DNA of 64,000 nt from CAVPDG01 sp963702535 (GTDB taxonomy: Bacteria; Chloroflexota; Anaerolineae; Anaerolineales; UBA4823). Both the position numbers and the translations under genes were made by a program. The notes under the pieces are model-generated. The model worked only from the letters and a program-made list of their open reading frames with translations, was not told where the DNA came from and searched no databases. Each line of letters begins with the position of its first letter. Position 1 is the stretch's first letter. Positions 26,293 to 36,803 of this stretch are shown here, piece after piece. The stretch is from contig CAVPDG010000007.1 in NCBI GenBank assembly GCA_963702535.1, positions 310,001 through 374,000 of the forward strand. The letters are read 5' to 3'.

Positions 26293-27703
26293 TTAGACGC
26301 CGGGCGTGGCTTCGATGCGACCGGCGCGCACGGCTTTGACCAGGGCGGCATGGTCTTGCTCGTTCTGGTCGGCGTATGCCTGCCCGAAGGCTACCAGGGC
26401 ATCTTCGAAAGCGGACGATTTGCCCATGTAGCCGGTGAGCAGGGCGGAGTTGCCGGAGCGGGCATGGGCGCGCGCCAGGGCGCGCCCGCACAGGCGGGCA
26501 TAATCGGCGAGATTGTTGGGTTTCATGATCTCGACGACGGGCTTGATCTTGGCATCGCTGAGCTGGCGGAGAAAGAAGTGGAGTTTTGAATTCCCGGCGC
26601 CTGTCGTCCAGCCGAGGAAGAAGTCTGAGGCGGCTTGCATGAGACGCTGCCCGACGACGACGCGCTGCCCGTGGTGCTTGAATGGGCTGCTGCCGGCATA
26701 GGGTTCCAGCACCGACTGGCGCGCTTGCTTGAATTGGAGGAAGAGGGGCTCGCCGTTGCCCGACATGAGCAGCAGGATACCGCAAACGGTGCCGACGCTG
26801 CCGACCCCGACGACCTTGAAGGCGACATCGACGATCGCGAAGCGATCGAGCAGGATACGCTTTTCGGGAGAGACCGTAGAGCGGTATCCGGCAAAGCTGG
26901 CGATAGCATTCTCTTTGAATTCCTTATCCCGAGCATCGCCATAGTGAAAGATGAGGGGCGGTTGGTCGATGATGACGGGTGATTCGCCAGCGGTAAAAGC
27001 CAGCTTGGCAAACTCCTTCTCGTGGGCGCTCTGGGCAGTGGCGGAGGCGAGCTTCTTGGTGTAGAAGCGTTTCGTCTCCTTGTCCGGGATCGATTCGATG
27101 ACGGTTTCAAGATCGATCATGTCGTACCAGGCTTCCAGGACAGGCGCCTCGGCGTAAATTCGCCATCTGATTCCGGTAGGATTGGGCGGCGGTCCAGGCG
27201 GCCTGGCTGCATTCTTCTTTATCGAAGCCATTGGAACGCCCGGCGATGACAAAACTGGAAACCAGGCGCTTGACATCCCATTCCCAGGGGGCGATGGAGA
27301 CTTCATCGAAATCGTTGATATCGAAGATGAGGTGGCGCTCGGCGGAGGCGAAGCCGCCGAAGTTGAGCAGGTGGCAGTCGCCGCAGGCTGCCAGGTTGAC
27401 GCCGGAGTTGGGGGTATGGCTGAGGTCGTAAGCCATGATGGCGGCAGCGCCGCGGTAGAAGGCAAAGGGCGATGCCATCATGCGCCCGTAGCGGATGGGA
27501 AGCAGCTCTTCCGTGCGTCCCTGGCTGCTCTCGATGAGCAGCTCGACCGGGTCGCGGCGGTCGGCGGGGGGATTCCACGCTGCGAGAGCGGAGCGAGGCG
27601 TTTCTTTCCGCAGGGCTTTACCCATAACGACACGAGCCGCGGGAGGCTGGAGGTGGGTAGGCGGCAGGAGATCATCTGACTTAGGCGCAGATTTGGCTGG
27701 CAT
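26293..27703 (-). CDS. DUF2252 family protein, frameshifted
   Basis: DUF2252 proteins are kinase-fold-like proteins of unknown activity, usually 400-460 residues. MPAKSAPKSDDLLPPTHLQP starts at 27703. The hallmarks are PIRYGRMMASPFAFYRGAAA, CGDCHLLNFGGFASAERHLI, FDINDFDEVSIAPWEWDVKR, then after one shift near 27160 RFAIVDVAFKVVGVGSVGTV, FLQFKQARQSVLEPYAG and KPNNLADYARLCGRALARAH. The GDCHLxNFG and DFDE residues resemble kinase-like catalytic Asp/Asn positions. The length, about 470 residues, is normal. It begins an operon with the DUF4239-like gene and the racemase. Confidence 0.85.
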
Positions 27704-27940
27704 GGGATGTGCCTTTCTTCGGGTAGGATGATTATGGAGTTATCCTGTGCGATTATACCGGAGAATCTCCTGACCGGTGTTATTGAGAATACGGAGTAAT
27801 TGGGAGTTACCGTGATGATTCCCAAAGAGCCAGAATTCGTACCTGCTTGCCATCGACCTGGAAGTTAGTCGCCTCAGGGAGCAGACCCAGGTAAGTCGCT
27901 TGCAGGGTGCCGGAGGCGCCGGAGACGCGCCCCTAAGGTT

Positions 27941-29522
27941 TTATTTGGGAATCTTCTGCAAGGTGGTGGTTAAAAGGTCCATCACCTTCTGGACGGTGGG
28001 GATGTAGAGGCTCTCGTTGGGGGTGTGGACATTTGCCAGGGTGGGACCGATGGAGATCATATCCATATCGGGGTAGATGCCACTGACGGCGCCGCACTCC
28101 AGACCGGCGTGGATTGCGCCGACCTGCGGCTCCTTAGCAAACAGGTCCTCGTAAGTGGTCTGCATGAGAGCCATGATGGCTGAGTTGGAATTGGGGGGCC
28201 AGGCGGAGAAGTAGTTGGAAAACTCGGCGGTGTAGCCTGCCAGCTCCCAGACGCTGGAGATCATCTGTGCGACATCGGTGATCTCGGAGTTGACTGAGCT
28301 GCGTGGGAAGCAGGTGATGCCCAGCGTTCCATCCTTAGCGAAGGCGATGCCGAGGTTGGTGGAGGTCTCGACCAATCCCGGAACGGCATCGCTCATGCGC
28401 AGTGCACCTTGAGGCGTGTCGTAAACGGCGTCGATAAAGGCGTTTTGGAATGCGCTGTCCATCACCTGGGCGGGCGGGTCTACGGTTTGCAGTGTGACGA
28501 CCAGGTCCGGCTCGGTGGCTGCTAGCTCGTTCTGGACGGTGAGTTTCGTAATCTTTGACATACTGGGTGAAGGTTACCACCTGGGATGCGGGCAGGAAGA
28601 CTGTGGCGTCGGCTTCGGTGGGGATGGCGTTGGCAGCCGTTCCGCCAGCCAGGCTGGCAATGACCAGGCTGTAGGGCTGAATGGCACCCTTGAGCAGGCG
28701 CACCAGGAGCCTGGTGGCATGCCCGCGACCTTTATTGATATCGACGCCGGAATGCCCGCCCTGTAGCCCGGAGACTTTCACCTGGTAGGAGATCAGATCC
28801 GCAGGGGCGGCAGTTTGCGTGTAGCCACCGTCAATGACAATAATCTCGCCGCCGGCGCTGCCGATGGTAAAGACGCCTTCGTTTTCTGAGTCCAGATTGA
28901 TGTACGTGCGACCCTGGAGCTCGCCGGTGGTGAGACCCCTGGCGCCAGACATCGTGGTTTCCTCGTCCACAGTGAAAAGGGCTTCGATGGGAGGGGTCTG
29001 GAGGGTCTCGGATTGGAGGATGACCATGATCATGGCGATGCCGATGCCGTCATCGGCGCCCAGGGTGGTGCCGTTGGCGATGACATAATCGCCGCTGACA
29101 TAAGCCTGGATCGGCTCGGTATAAATATCAAAATTGCCATCGGCAGGCTGCGCCACCATATCCATATGAGCCTGCAAAATGACCGTGGGGCGGTTTTCCA
29201 TGCCGGGAGAGGCGGGCTTGCGAATGATGACATTGCCGGCAGCATCTACCACGGTTTCCAGACCCAAGCTCTGCCCGAAGCGAACCAGGAAGGGGCGGAT
29301 CTGGTCCATGTATCCGGAGGGACGGGGGATCTGGGTGATGTCGTAGAAGTTTTGAAAGACATCCTGGGGCTGGAGGTAAGGCAGGGCATCTTTGAGGGGC
29401 ACCATCTCGCTTGAGGTGGCTGCCGGAGCGGGATTGGTGAGCATTGCCGGGGTCGAGCAGGCAGATAGAATCAGCAGAGCCAGTAGAAGCGTGAGGGTCA
29501 AAGGTCTGCAGATGGCGATCAT
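27941..29522 (-). CDS. Lipoprotein PepD-like M20 dipeptidase, frameshifted
   Basis: Aminoacyl-histidine dipeptidases (PepD, M20C) hydrolyse Xaa-His and other dipeptides with two metal ions. The N-terminus MIAICRPLTLTLLLALLILS followed by ACSTP is a clear lipobox, so the enzyme should be outside the cytoplasmic membrane, unlike normal PepD. Metal ligands are visible in VILQAHMDMVAQ, GADDGIGIAMIM, TVDEETTMSGA and INLDSENEG; the C-terminal AIHAGLECGAVSG gives the last His and Glu. One shift near 28560 splits it (join VVTFTQYV to KLTVQNELAATEPDL). The length is about 527 residues, with all catalytic blocks retained. It might feed amino acids released outside the cell. Confidence 0.85.
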
Positions 29523-29536
29523 AAAGCTGCCTCTCC

Positions 29537-31656
29537 CTATGGCTTGTAATAGGGAAGCTGGTCATCCGCCGGATTGTTCGTCAGATTCAGCGAACCAGAG
29601 CCATCTGAGGCCATGCTGTAGATCTCCCAGTTGCCATCGCGGTCGGTCTGGAAAGCGATACGGCTGCCGTCCGGCGACCAGACCGGCGCCCAATCCTCAG
29701 CGGGGTTATTCGTGAGATTGGTGATGCCGGTGCCATCGACGTTGATGGTGAAGATATCCGCCGGTCCGCCGGCGTGGGAGCGATAGACGATGATCTTACC
29801 ATCCGGGGACCAATCCGGGGAGTAATCGATGGCGGCGTCGTTGGTGAGCTGGGTGATGCCGCTGCCATCAGCGTTCATGGTGTACAGGTCGTAGACGCCG
29901 GCGGCATGGTCGCGGTCGGAGACAAAGACGAGGCGGGCGCCATCCGGCGACCAGCTTGGGGCGAAATCATCCCCGGGATTGTCCGTCAGGCGGACGGGGT
30001 TGGAGCCATCGGGATTCATCAGATAAATCTCGTTGTTGCCATCGCGGCGGGAGGTGAAGGCGATGCGCCCGCCATCCGGCGACCAAGCCGGGAAAGCCTC
30101 GTCGGAGCCATCGATAGTGTCGATGACGGTTTGCCCACTGCCATCGGCATTGATGACGGAGATGGCGCTATTGGTAAGACCGAAGGTTGTGAAGACGATG
30201 CGCTGACCATCCGGCGACCAGGGACCGGCAAAGCTGTTGCTATCCCCCCTTGTCAGCTGCTGCACTGAGGAGTCGGAGAGCTGCAGGATAAACAGGTCAC
30301 GGTAGCCACTTTCACCGCGGTTCGAGTCAAAGACGAGGCGTTGCGAGCCGCCGGCGGCAGGAGGCAGCAGGCAAGGCGGTCTCGACGCCGCTGTTGAGGG
30401 TGATGGTGTAGAGCTGCTGGGCGGGGGTGACCTGGCAGGCGGAGATGGGCTGGTCCGTGGGGCAGCCCGCTGAGGGCATCCGGCATCCAGCCGGCGCAAG
30501 CCTGAGCGATCTGGTCATCTTTGCGGTAGCTGGAGCAAGTGCCCGTGGGACCATCCGCGCCAAGCATTGGATCGAGCACCCAGCCCTGCTCTTGCAACAT
30601 GCCTGCCAGCTGCTCGGCTACGGCGGACGGGGATGGGAACTGCTCGCCAGTGCCGGTGATGGTTGCCTGGCAACCGACTCCCCAGGCGTCCTTGGCGGAG
30701 TCATCGAGCAGCGCTTCGGACTGGGTGGGGATCAGATCGTCCAGCGTGTGCGACATCGCCTGCGCCTGCCCGTCGCAAACCTCCATGGTCAGCGGCTGGA
30801 TGCTGGCTGCGGCGGGAACCCGGAAGGTCAGCGTGGAAAGGACCTGGAGGAGCACAGACTGGCTGGATGAGCCGGAGGTGCTGGTGTAGGCGCGTGAGGA
30901 GAAGTCGTTGCCGCCTTCTACCTGAACATCGATCTGGTTCCATTGCTCGGTCCCGTCGCTGTTCGTGGTGTGGCAAGCCTGCACCTCGCCTGTCGCCAGC
31001 ATGAGCGGCTCGGTTCCGGATGGGCAGCCGCCACCGAAACCTACTCCCCAGTAAACCTCCACACCGCCTTCCGGACCGGTGTAAGCAACGCCATGGATAT
31101 TGCCGGAATTGCTATCGGGGAGGGGCTGCCCGCTCCAATCAGGCGGGACCTGCAAGGCGTAGCCTACCTCCGGGCTGACGAACCACTGCCAGCCGGTGGT
31201 CGAGACGGCGGAGGGAGCAGCGGTTTCGGAAGTGCAGACGCCGTTGTAGTAATCCCAGGCGTCGCAGACGCCTCCATCCGGTAAGGTGCAGGTGCCCTGC
31301 TCGTTCTCCGTGTTGGACTCGCCGGTGACGGCATACGTCCCGCCGGTGATGGCGCAGTAGCGGGCGGCAGGAGTGACATAACCGGTGACCTTGACGCCGC
31401 CGGCGGGGCAAGCGCCGTTCATCAGCGCCCACTCTTCGCATTGCCGGTTGTCCTCGAAGTAGCAGACGCCAATCTGCCCGCCATCGCCGCGCTCCTCGAT
31501 CTGGAGCGTGCCGCCTTGATCAATACAATTTTGGGAAGCTGGGTTGGCGATCTGCGCCGGTTGGGTGGGACCGGGGGCAGTCTCAGGCGGAGGCGCCGCC
31601 GTGCTGCAGGCAGCGAGCATGAGACTGAGCAGAAGCAGGATGGATAGCTTTTTCAT
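29537..31656 (-). CDS. Lipoprotein with DUF333 repeats and TolB-like beta-propeller, frameshifted
   Basis: The signal MKKLSILLLLSLMLAACSTA at 31656 is a lipobox. Two DUF333-like modules follow: NPASQNCIDQGGTLQIEERG with IGVCYFEDNRQCEEWALMNG, and ARYCAITGGTYAVTGESNTE with QGTCTLPDGGVCDAWDYYNG. A middle domain (SPEVGYALQVPPDWSGQPLP) comes next. After shifts near 30460 and 30370 there is a WD40/TolB propeller with at least six PxWSPDGxxIxF units (GPWSPDGQRIVFTTFG; PAWSPDGGRIAFTSRRDGNN; PSWSPDGARLVFVSDRDHA). It ends DQLPYYKP at 29537. The propeller usually binds peptides or partners at the cell surface. Fifteen bases separate it from the lipoprotein peptidase downstream, so they form one exported operon. 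Confidence 0.75.
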
Positions 31657-31827
31657 GAGTTACTCTCCTTCCGCCGAAGGGAGAAGAGCGCCTGCATGGC
31701 GCTCCGTTCTGCGGCGGATGCCGTTCAGGAATATCCTTATTCTATTATAGACACGAAAACGCCGGTGTCAAATCAAATGAAGCGCGTAAAGATTTGCCGT
31801 GGCGCTTCCCTCTGAAGCGTAAATGAA

Positions 31828-31857
31828 ACAGGCGACAGTCGGACGACTGTCGCCTGT
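31828..31857. terminator. Hairpin between convergent/serial units
   Basis: Arms ACAGGCGACAGTC (31828-31840) and GACTGTCGCCTGT (31845-31857) with loop GGAC, a perfect 13-bp stem. It follows the stop of the phosphatase gene (31879, minus strand) and is followed on that strand by TTTCATTTA, a weak U-rich tail. Best read as the terminator of the minus-strand holin-phosphatase gene. Confidence 0.7.
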
Positions 31858-31878
31858 GGACATGCCCAGCGCGACGGG

Positions 31879-34586
31879 TTACGGCGTGGCAACCACCCCG
31901 AAGGCTGCCGCCAGGGACTGCAGGGTAAACTCGATGCCGCCCAGGATGGCTGGGATAAAGAATAGAGAAATTGCGATCACAGCCAGGACCAGCAGGGGCA
32001 AGAGCAGTACGCGCCAGCCACTTAACTTGAGACTGACCGCAGAGCCCATCCAGTATGCCATAAAGGCAAAGAGAACGGTCAGGAATTTGGCTGTGGAGCC
32101 CAGATTGGGGACAAAAGCCAGCAGCAGGATGAAATAGGCGCTGTGGGCGAAAGCCAAAGCGCGACCGAGGGGACCGGGTACGCCGCGATGCCCGAGCAAG
32201 CGACCGGCTATGAAGATGACCACCACGCTGATCAGCCAGCCCAGGAGGCGCGGAGATCGTCTCCGAGAGCACGTTGGCCGGGTTGAGGGCGTATGCCGCC
32301 AGCACCGAGCTGACGAGCAAGAGCAGCAGGCCGGGGGCGTTCATGTTGGCGTCGTCTGCCAGCTCGCGGTAAGCGCTGCGATCGAGGATGACTGCGCGAA
32401 TGGCGCGCCCGATCCAAACCGAGGGGTGCTTGAGCCCTGCCCACATCTCCGCCGGGCTCCAGCCGTCGGAGGGACGCTCGGCGAGGCGCGCCGCCTGGGG
32501 AGTGGGGGACAGGCCGCGGCGGGCGTCGAGAATGGCGAAGACGTCGGTGGAGTTGGATGTGGCGGGGACATGCATATCGCCGGGACCGAAGATAAAGGCG
32601 TCGGTCTGCTCGCCGCCCATGCCGCCGTGGTTGCCGATGAGCTCTTCGTAAGCGGCGACGGTGCCATCCGGGTAGACCGGCGAGTTGATGATCAGGTCGC
32701 CGGCGTGAGGGAAATTGGCGAGGCGGAGGAGCTGGCTGGAGCGCAGGTTGAGCAGCTCCGGGGAGACTTCCTTCTGACCATAAGGCACGGCGAAGGGCAG
32801 GAGCGGGTCGACGCCGGTAACGGCGCCGCTAGCCAGGTTGCGGGCGCCGCCCTTGCCGAAGCAAACCGGCTCTCTCTTGTCATCGAAGCCGATGACAAAG
32901 CCCACGCCTTCATGCTCGACGACGGCGTCCAACATGCCGGGGTAGGCATCGTTTAGCTCGCTGACCAGGACGCGGCGGTCGAACAGGTCGAAATAGACGT
33001 TCGCCAGGTTGCCGGAAAAGGCGAGCTGGACGTTGGCGGGCTTATCTGGGGATTCCTGGACGCGCTCCTCGACGCCGCGCTGGAGCAGCTTGCCCGCCTG
33101 CTTGACGACGCTGCGCCCGGCAGAGCTGCCCACGCCGGCGGATTGGATGTTATCCAGCTCGTTCATCATGCCCATGACGGAGGTTGAGCCATCATCGGAG
33201 CCGACGCTTCCGCCGATGCTGGCGCCCTGGGGCAGCTTGGACTTGATGAAATCGAGCAGGGTGATATTGTAGCGCTGCAGGAAGGTGTGCCCGAAAGACT
33301 GACCATGATCGGAAAGGATGATGAGCTCGTAAGGGCGGGGAGCTTTCTCGCGCATGATGGTGAGCAGGCGGGCGATGATGCGGTCGAAGCGCTTGAGCTC
33401 GCGCAAGGCGTCGGTGGTCCAGGGACCGGCGTGGTGCGCCATCTCGTCGTAGCCGGCGTAGGTATGGTAGAGGGCGGGCGTGCCGCGGATCACGTCCAGC
33501 GAGATGAGGTAGGCGGCGACGTCTTTGAGGAAGGCGGTCAGCCCGGCGCGCATGAGCGGGTAACCGTTGTGCAGCCGGTTGAGGCGCGGCTCGACCTTGC
33601 GCACGACCTGGCGAATGTACTGGAACACTTCCATAAAAGCATCGGCAAAGAGCATGATGATACTGCGGATGAAGAAGTACGGGTTGAGCATGAGCAGGTA
33701 GATATCCTGAGCGCGCTGGCGCGCTTCTTCTTTGGACGCCTGCTTCATGGTAGCGATGACGAAGATGGATTTGAGAGCGTCTCCGTTGAGCATGTTGCCA
33801 ATGCTCGAGCCGCCACGCACCAAGCCCTGACCTTTGGAGTAGCGTTTATCCAGCAGACCGGCGTCCATCTGGGAAACGATGAAGCGGTTGAGGTCGCGGT
33901 CGAACCAGCGGAAGGAGGGGATATCGTAATTGTCGCCGTAGAGGATGCCCGCCTGGCAGGAGGAGGTCATGGAGGGCACACCGGTCTCAACGCGCCACAG
34001 CTTGAAACCTTGCTCGTCCATCAAGCTTTTTAAAGTGGGCATATAGCCCTCGGCGAGGGCTTTCTGCATGTGGTGGTAGCTGAGCCCGTCGATCTCGAGC
34101 ATGACCACACCCTGACCCTTGCCGGCGGTCGCTTTGAAGATGGGCTCTTTGCGGGCTTTGCGCTCGATGAGACCGGCGTAGAATGAGTTGTCATCATCGA
34201 TGGTCATGATGTTGGTGATGACGGTATTGATGATCGAGAAAATGAGACCCCCGAGGAAAGCATACCACCAGCTCGAGATCTCGCAGCTCGGGGATGAGGT
34301 TGGCGGTGATCATCAATACGATGGCATTGACAAAGAGCCCCACCAGAAAGATAACGATGAAGCCAAGCGAGCGCGCCAGGAGCAGGATGATGGGGCGCAC
34401 GAAGAGGTTGACGATGCCCAGCACCAGGGCAGCGGCGATGGCAACAACCAGCGCTCCGTATGCGCTTGACGCATCGATGGTGATACCTGAGACGAGGGCG
34501 GCGGTAGCCAGGAGGGATAAGGCATCTACCACCCACACGACAACCAGGCGGATGAGGAATTTCAGCAGGGCGCGCAGCGATTTCAT
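31879..34586 (-). CDS. Fusion of phage-holin-4-2-like membrane domain, alkaline-phosphatase-superfamily domain and C-terminal membrane region, frameshifted
   Basis: The N-terminus (34586) is MKSLRALLKFLIRLVVVWVV then ALSLLATAALVSGITIDASS, LVVAIAAALVLGIVNLFVRP and IVIFLVGLFVNAIVLMITAN, the four-helix holin_4_2 (YvlD/DUF360) fold. A shift near 34270 joins it to a large alkaline-phosphatase-like domain: GVVMLEIDGLSYHHMQKALA, VPSMTSSCQAGILYGDNYDI, YHTYAGYDEMAHHAG and PYELIILSDHGQSFGHTFLQ, with the metal-binding Asp and His residues in the usual blocks. After a shift near 32250, four more helices end FTLQSLAAAFGVVATP. The joined length is about 900 residues. It probably hydrolyses phosphate or sulfate esters on lipids or polymers at the membrane; the substrate is unknown. 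Confidence 0.75.
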
Positions 34587-34617
34587 CGATCATTCTCCTC
34601 GAGCATAATTTTTGCAG

Positions 34618-34893
34618 CTACTTGCGGGTAAAGAGGTTGAGAACAGCCAGGAAGACCACCGCGCCGACGACGGCGACGGCAAAACCCCACAGGGAGGTGA
34701 TGTTGAAATTACTGAAGCTGAAGCTAAAGCCGCGCCCGGTGAAGTAATTGAAGGCTGCGCCGCCGAGTGCTGCGCCGATAATACCGACAACGACGTTCGT
34801 GATGCAGCCCTGGCGCTTGTTGCGCCCGGTGACAACGCTGGCAACCCAACCCGCCAGCCCGCCGATGATGATCCAGCCTAAGAGGTTGCACAT
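34618..34893 (-). CDS. GlsB/YeaQ/YmgE-family small membrane protein
   Basis: Intact, 91 residues. MCNLLGWIIIGGLAGWVASV, VTGRNKRQGCITNVVVGIIG and AALGGAAFNYFTGRGFSFSF then GFAVAVVGAVVFLAVLNLF give three membrane helices and the GxxxGW..G/GIxGAxxG pattern of the transglycosylase-associated (YeaQ/YmgE) family. These are stress-linked membrane proteins of unknown mechanism. It lies 31 bases upstream of the holin-phosphatase gene in the same orientation and is probably co-transcribed with it. Confidence 0.85.
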   Translation of the reverse strand: MCNLLGWIIIGGLAGWVASVVTGRNKRQGCITNVVVGIIGAALGGAAFNYFTGRGFSFSFSNFNITSLWGFAVAVVGAVVFLAVLNLFTRK

Positions 34894-35142
34894 GGGAAGC
34901 TCCTGTTGAATATGGAATGGATTTTAATCGATTTTAGGCGACCTGGGATGAGTTGTTTTAAAACTTTTACCACTGAGACACAGGAATCGAAACGGAGCCT
35001 GGGAGACCGGAGAATAGCAGAAGCAATAAACGCCTGCAAAAAGTTCGACCAACACAGGGAGGTGGAAAAGTAGTCGAGTGATCCAAACGACTATTGAAAG
35101 GGGGCGAAAGATAGGCTACACTATCTCTGGAAGGGTGAAACG
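34894..35142. other. Intergenic region between divergent genes
   Basis: About 250 bases. It contains a heptamer-like CACTGAGACACAGGAATC fragment near 34970, related to the intergenic runs at 8464 and 9776, and an AT-rich patch near 34915-34960. No gene or clear promoter pair was found. Confidence 0.4.
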
Positions 35143-36343
35143 ATGAAGCGAAAACTGATGAGTTGGATAGCACTTGCCAGCCTGGTGTTGATGGCGGGCT
35201 GCTCGATCCTGGGAGAGGGCACGTACGGCTGGCCGAACAACACACGCCCGCACTCGTACTGGGCTGAGCTGGGCGACCTGGACGGCGACGGCGACCTGGA
35301 CGCCTACCTGGCAAACGGCGAGAACGAAGGTGTGGCGGCGGATACGGTCTGGCGCAACGACGGCAGGGGGCTGTTCTCCGGCGCCAAGGAGCAGCCGGAT
35401 GAGAGCGAGACGCATTTCGTGGCGCTGGGCGACCTGGACGGCGACGGTGACCTGGATGGCGTGATCGAGGTCACTGGGGCGGGCAGGGTGGCGCTCAACG
35501 ACGGCAAGGGCAATTTTACCTATTCCGAGCGCTAGCCTTTACGCCGCAGACAGCGGGGCGTACACCTATTTCCCGGCGCTGGGCGACCTGGACGGCGACG
35601 GCGACCTGGACCTGGCGCTGGGCGGCTGCTGCGGGGCGCAGCTCTCGCAACCGGAGGGTGAAATCCGCCCGCCGTATGACCTGATCTGGCTGAACGACGG
35701 CAAGGGCAATTTCAGCGACAGCGGGCAGCGCCTGGGTGAAGGCTACGGGACCGGTATGCTGGCGCTGGGAGACCTGGACGGCGACGGCGACCTGGATATT
35801 TTCGACGCCAATACGTCCTCGATGAGCGCCGGGGGAGGCGATGCGGTGGGCGGGCAGCCGAATTTCATCTGGCTGAACGACGGTAAGGGCAATTTCAGTG
35901 ACAGCGGGCAGCGCCTGGGGAACGAGGAGAGCAACGCTGTGGCGCTGGGCGACCTGGATGGCGATGGCGACCTGGACGCGTTCGTGGGGAATCGAGGGGC
36001 GGACCAGGTGTGGCTGAACGATGGCAAGGGCAACTTCAGCGATAGCGGGCAGCGGTTGGGCGATCAAAATACGCTGCGGGTGACGTTGAGCGACCAGACC
36101 CTGGACGGCGACCTGGACGCCTTCACCTGGGGGCGAGGCTTTTTGGAGAGCTGGGCGAACACCGGCGCGGGGGTTTTCGAGAAATCCGGGTGGATCAAGC
36201 TCTCGATCTGGGAGGCAGCGGCGCTGGGCGACGTGAACGGCGACGGCAGGGCGGATCTTTTCGCGGGACTGCTGGATAAGAGCGCGCATGCGTGGCTGAA
36301 TGAAGGGGTGGCAGGGTTGGTGGAGTACAGACCGAAGCGGTAG
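35143..36343 (+). CDS. FG-GAP/VCBS-repeat lipoprotein, frameshifted
   Basis: MKRKLMSWIALASLVLMAGC carries a clear lipobox. The mature part is built of beta-propeller repeats with the Ca-binding hallmark LGDLDGDGDLDAYLANG / LGDLDGDGDLDGVIEV / LGDLDGDGDLDLALGGC / LGDLDGDGDLDIFDAN / LGDLDGDGDLDAFVGN, each followed by xWxNDGKGNFSDSGQRLG. Six or seven repeats are seen. A shift near 35530 joins the two halves. The joined length is about 400 residues. The final repeats lose the motif slightly (VTLSDQTLDGDLDAFTWG; LGDVNGDGRADLFAG). Such proteins act in adhesion or surface display. The DNA repeats themselves are nearly identical and may be prone to copy-number change. Confidence 0.85.
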
Positions 36344-36380
36344 AGGAATCAGGGAGTAGGAGTCAGGGCGAGAGTGTGGG

Positions 36381-36797
36381 ATGCTGAGGATTACAGAGCA
36401 GATTGAGCTGCGTGAGGAGGATATCCAGCTCGAGTTTGTGCAGGCGACGGGACCCGGGGGGCAGAACGTGAATAAGGTTGCCAGCGCGGTGCAACTGCGC
36501 TTTAATACCGCCACGCCGGCGCTGCCGGACGACGTGCGGCAGCGGCTGTTGCGCATGGGCGGAAAGAAGATCGCAAAGGATGGCGTGCTGCTGATCGAAG
36601 CCCGGCGCTACCGCTCGCAGGAGCGCAACCGCCAGGACGCGCTGGAGCGGCTGATGGCGCTGGTGCGCAAAGCGAGCGAGCCGCCAAAGCAGCGCAAGCC
36701 GGTACGGGTGAGCGCTGCGGAGAAGGCGAAGCGGCGGGAGGCGAAACGCAGGCGGGGAGAGGTGAAGCGGCTGCGGGGAAAGGTGGCGGGGGAGTAG
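36381..36797 (+). CDS. arfB: ArfB-type peptidyl-tRNA hydrolase (ribosome rescue)
   Basis: Intact, 138 residues. The GGQ motif that hydrolyses peptidyl-tRNA is in FVQATGPGGQNVNKVASAVQ near residue 27, the normal place for ArfB/YaeJ. The C-terminus is strongly basic (KQRKPVRVSAAEKAKRREAK then RRRGEVKRLRG), the tail that enters the mRNA channel of stalled ribosomes. The length matches ArfB (about 140) and not a full release factor. The role is release of nascent chains on non-stop ribosomes. It is followed six bases later by an unrelated membrane-protein gene, so they share a transcript. Confidence 0.9.
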   Translation: MLRITEQIELREEDIQLEFVQATGPGGQNVNKVASAVQLRFNTATPALPDDVRQRLLRMGGKKIAKDGVLLIEARRYRSQERNRQDALERLMALVRKASEPPKQRKPVRVSAAEKAKRREAKRRRGEVKRLRGKVAGE

Positions 36798-36803
36798 GGT
36801 GAG

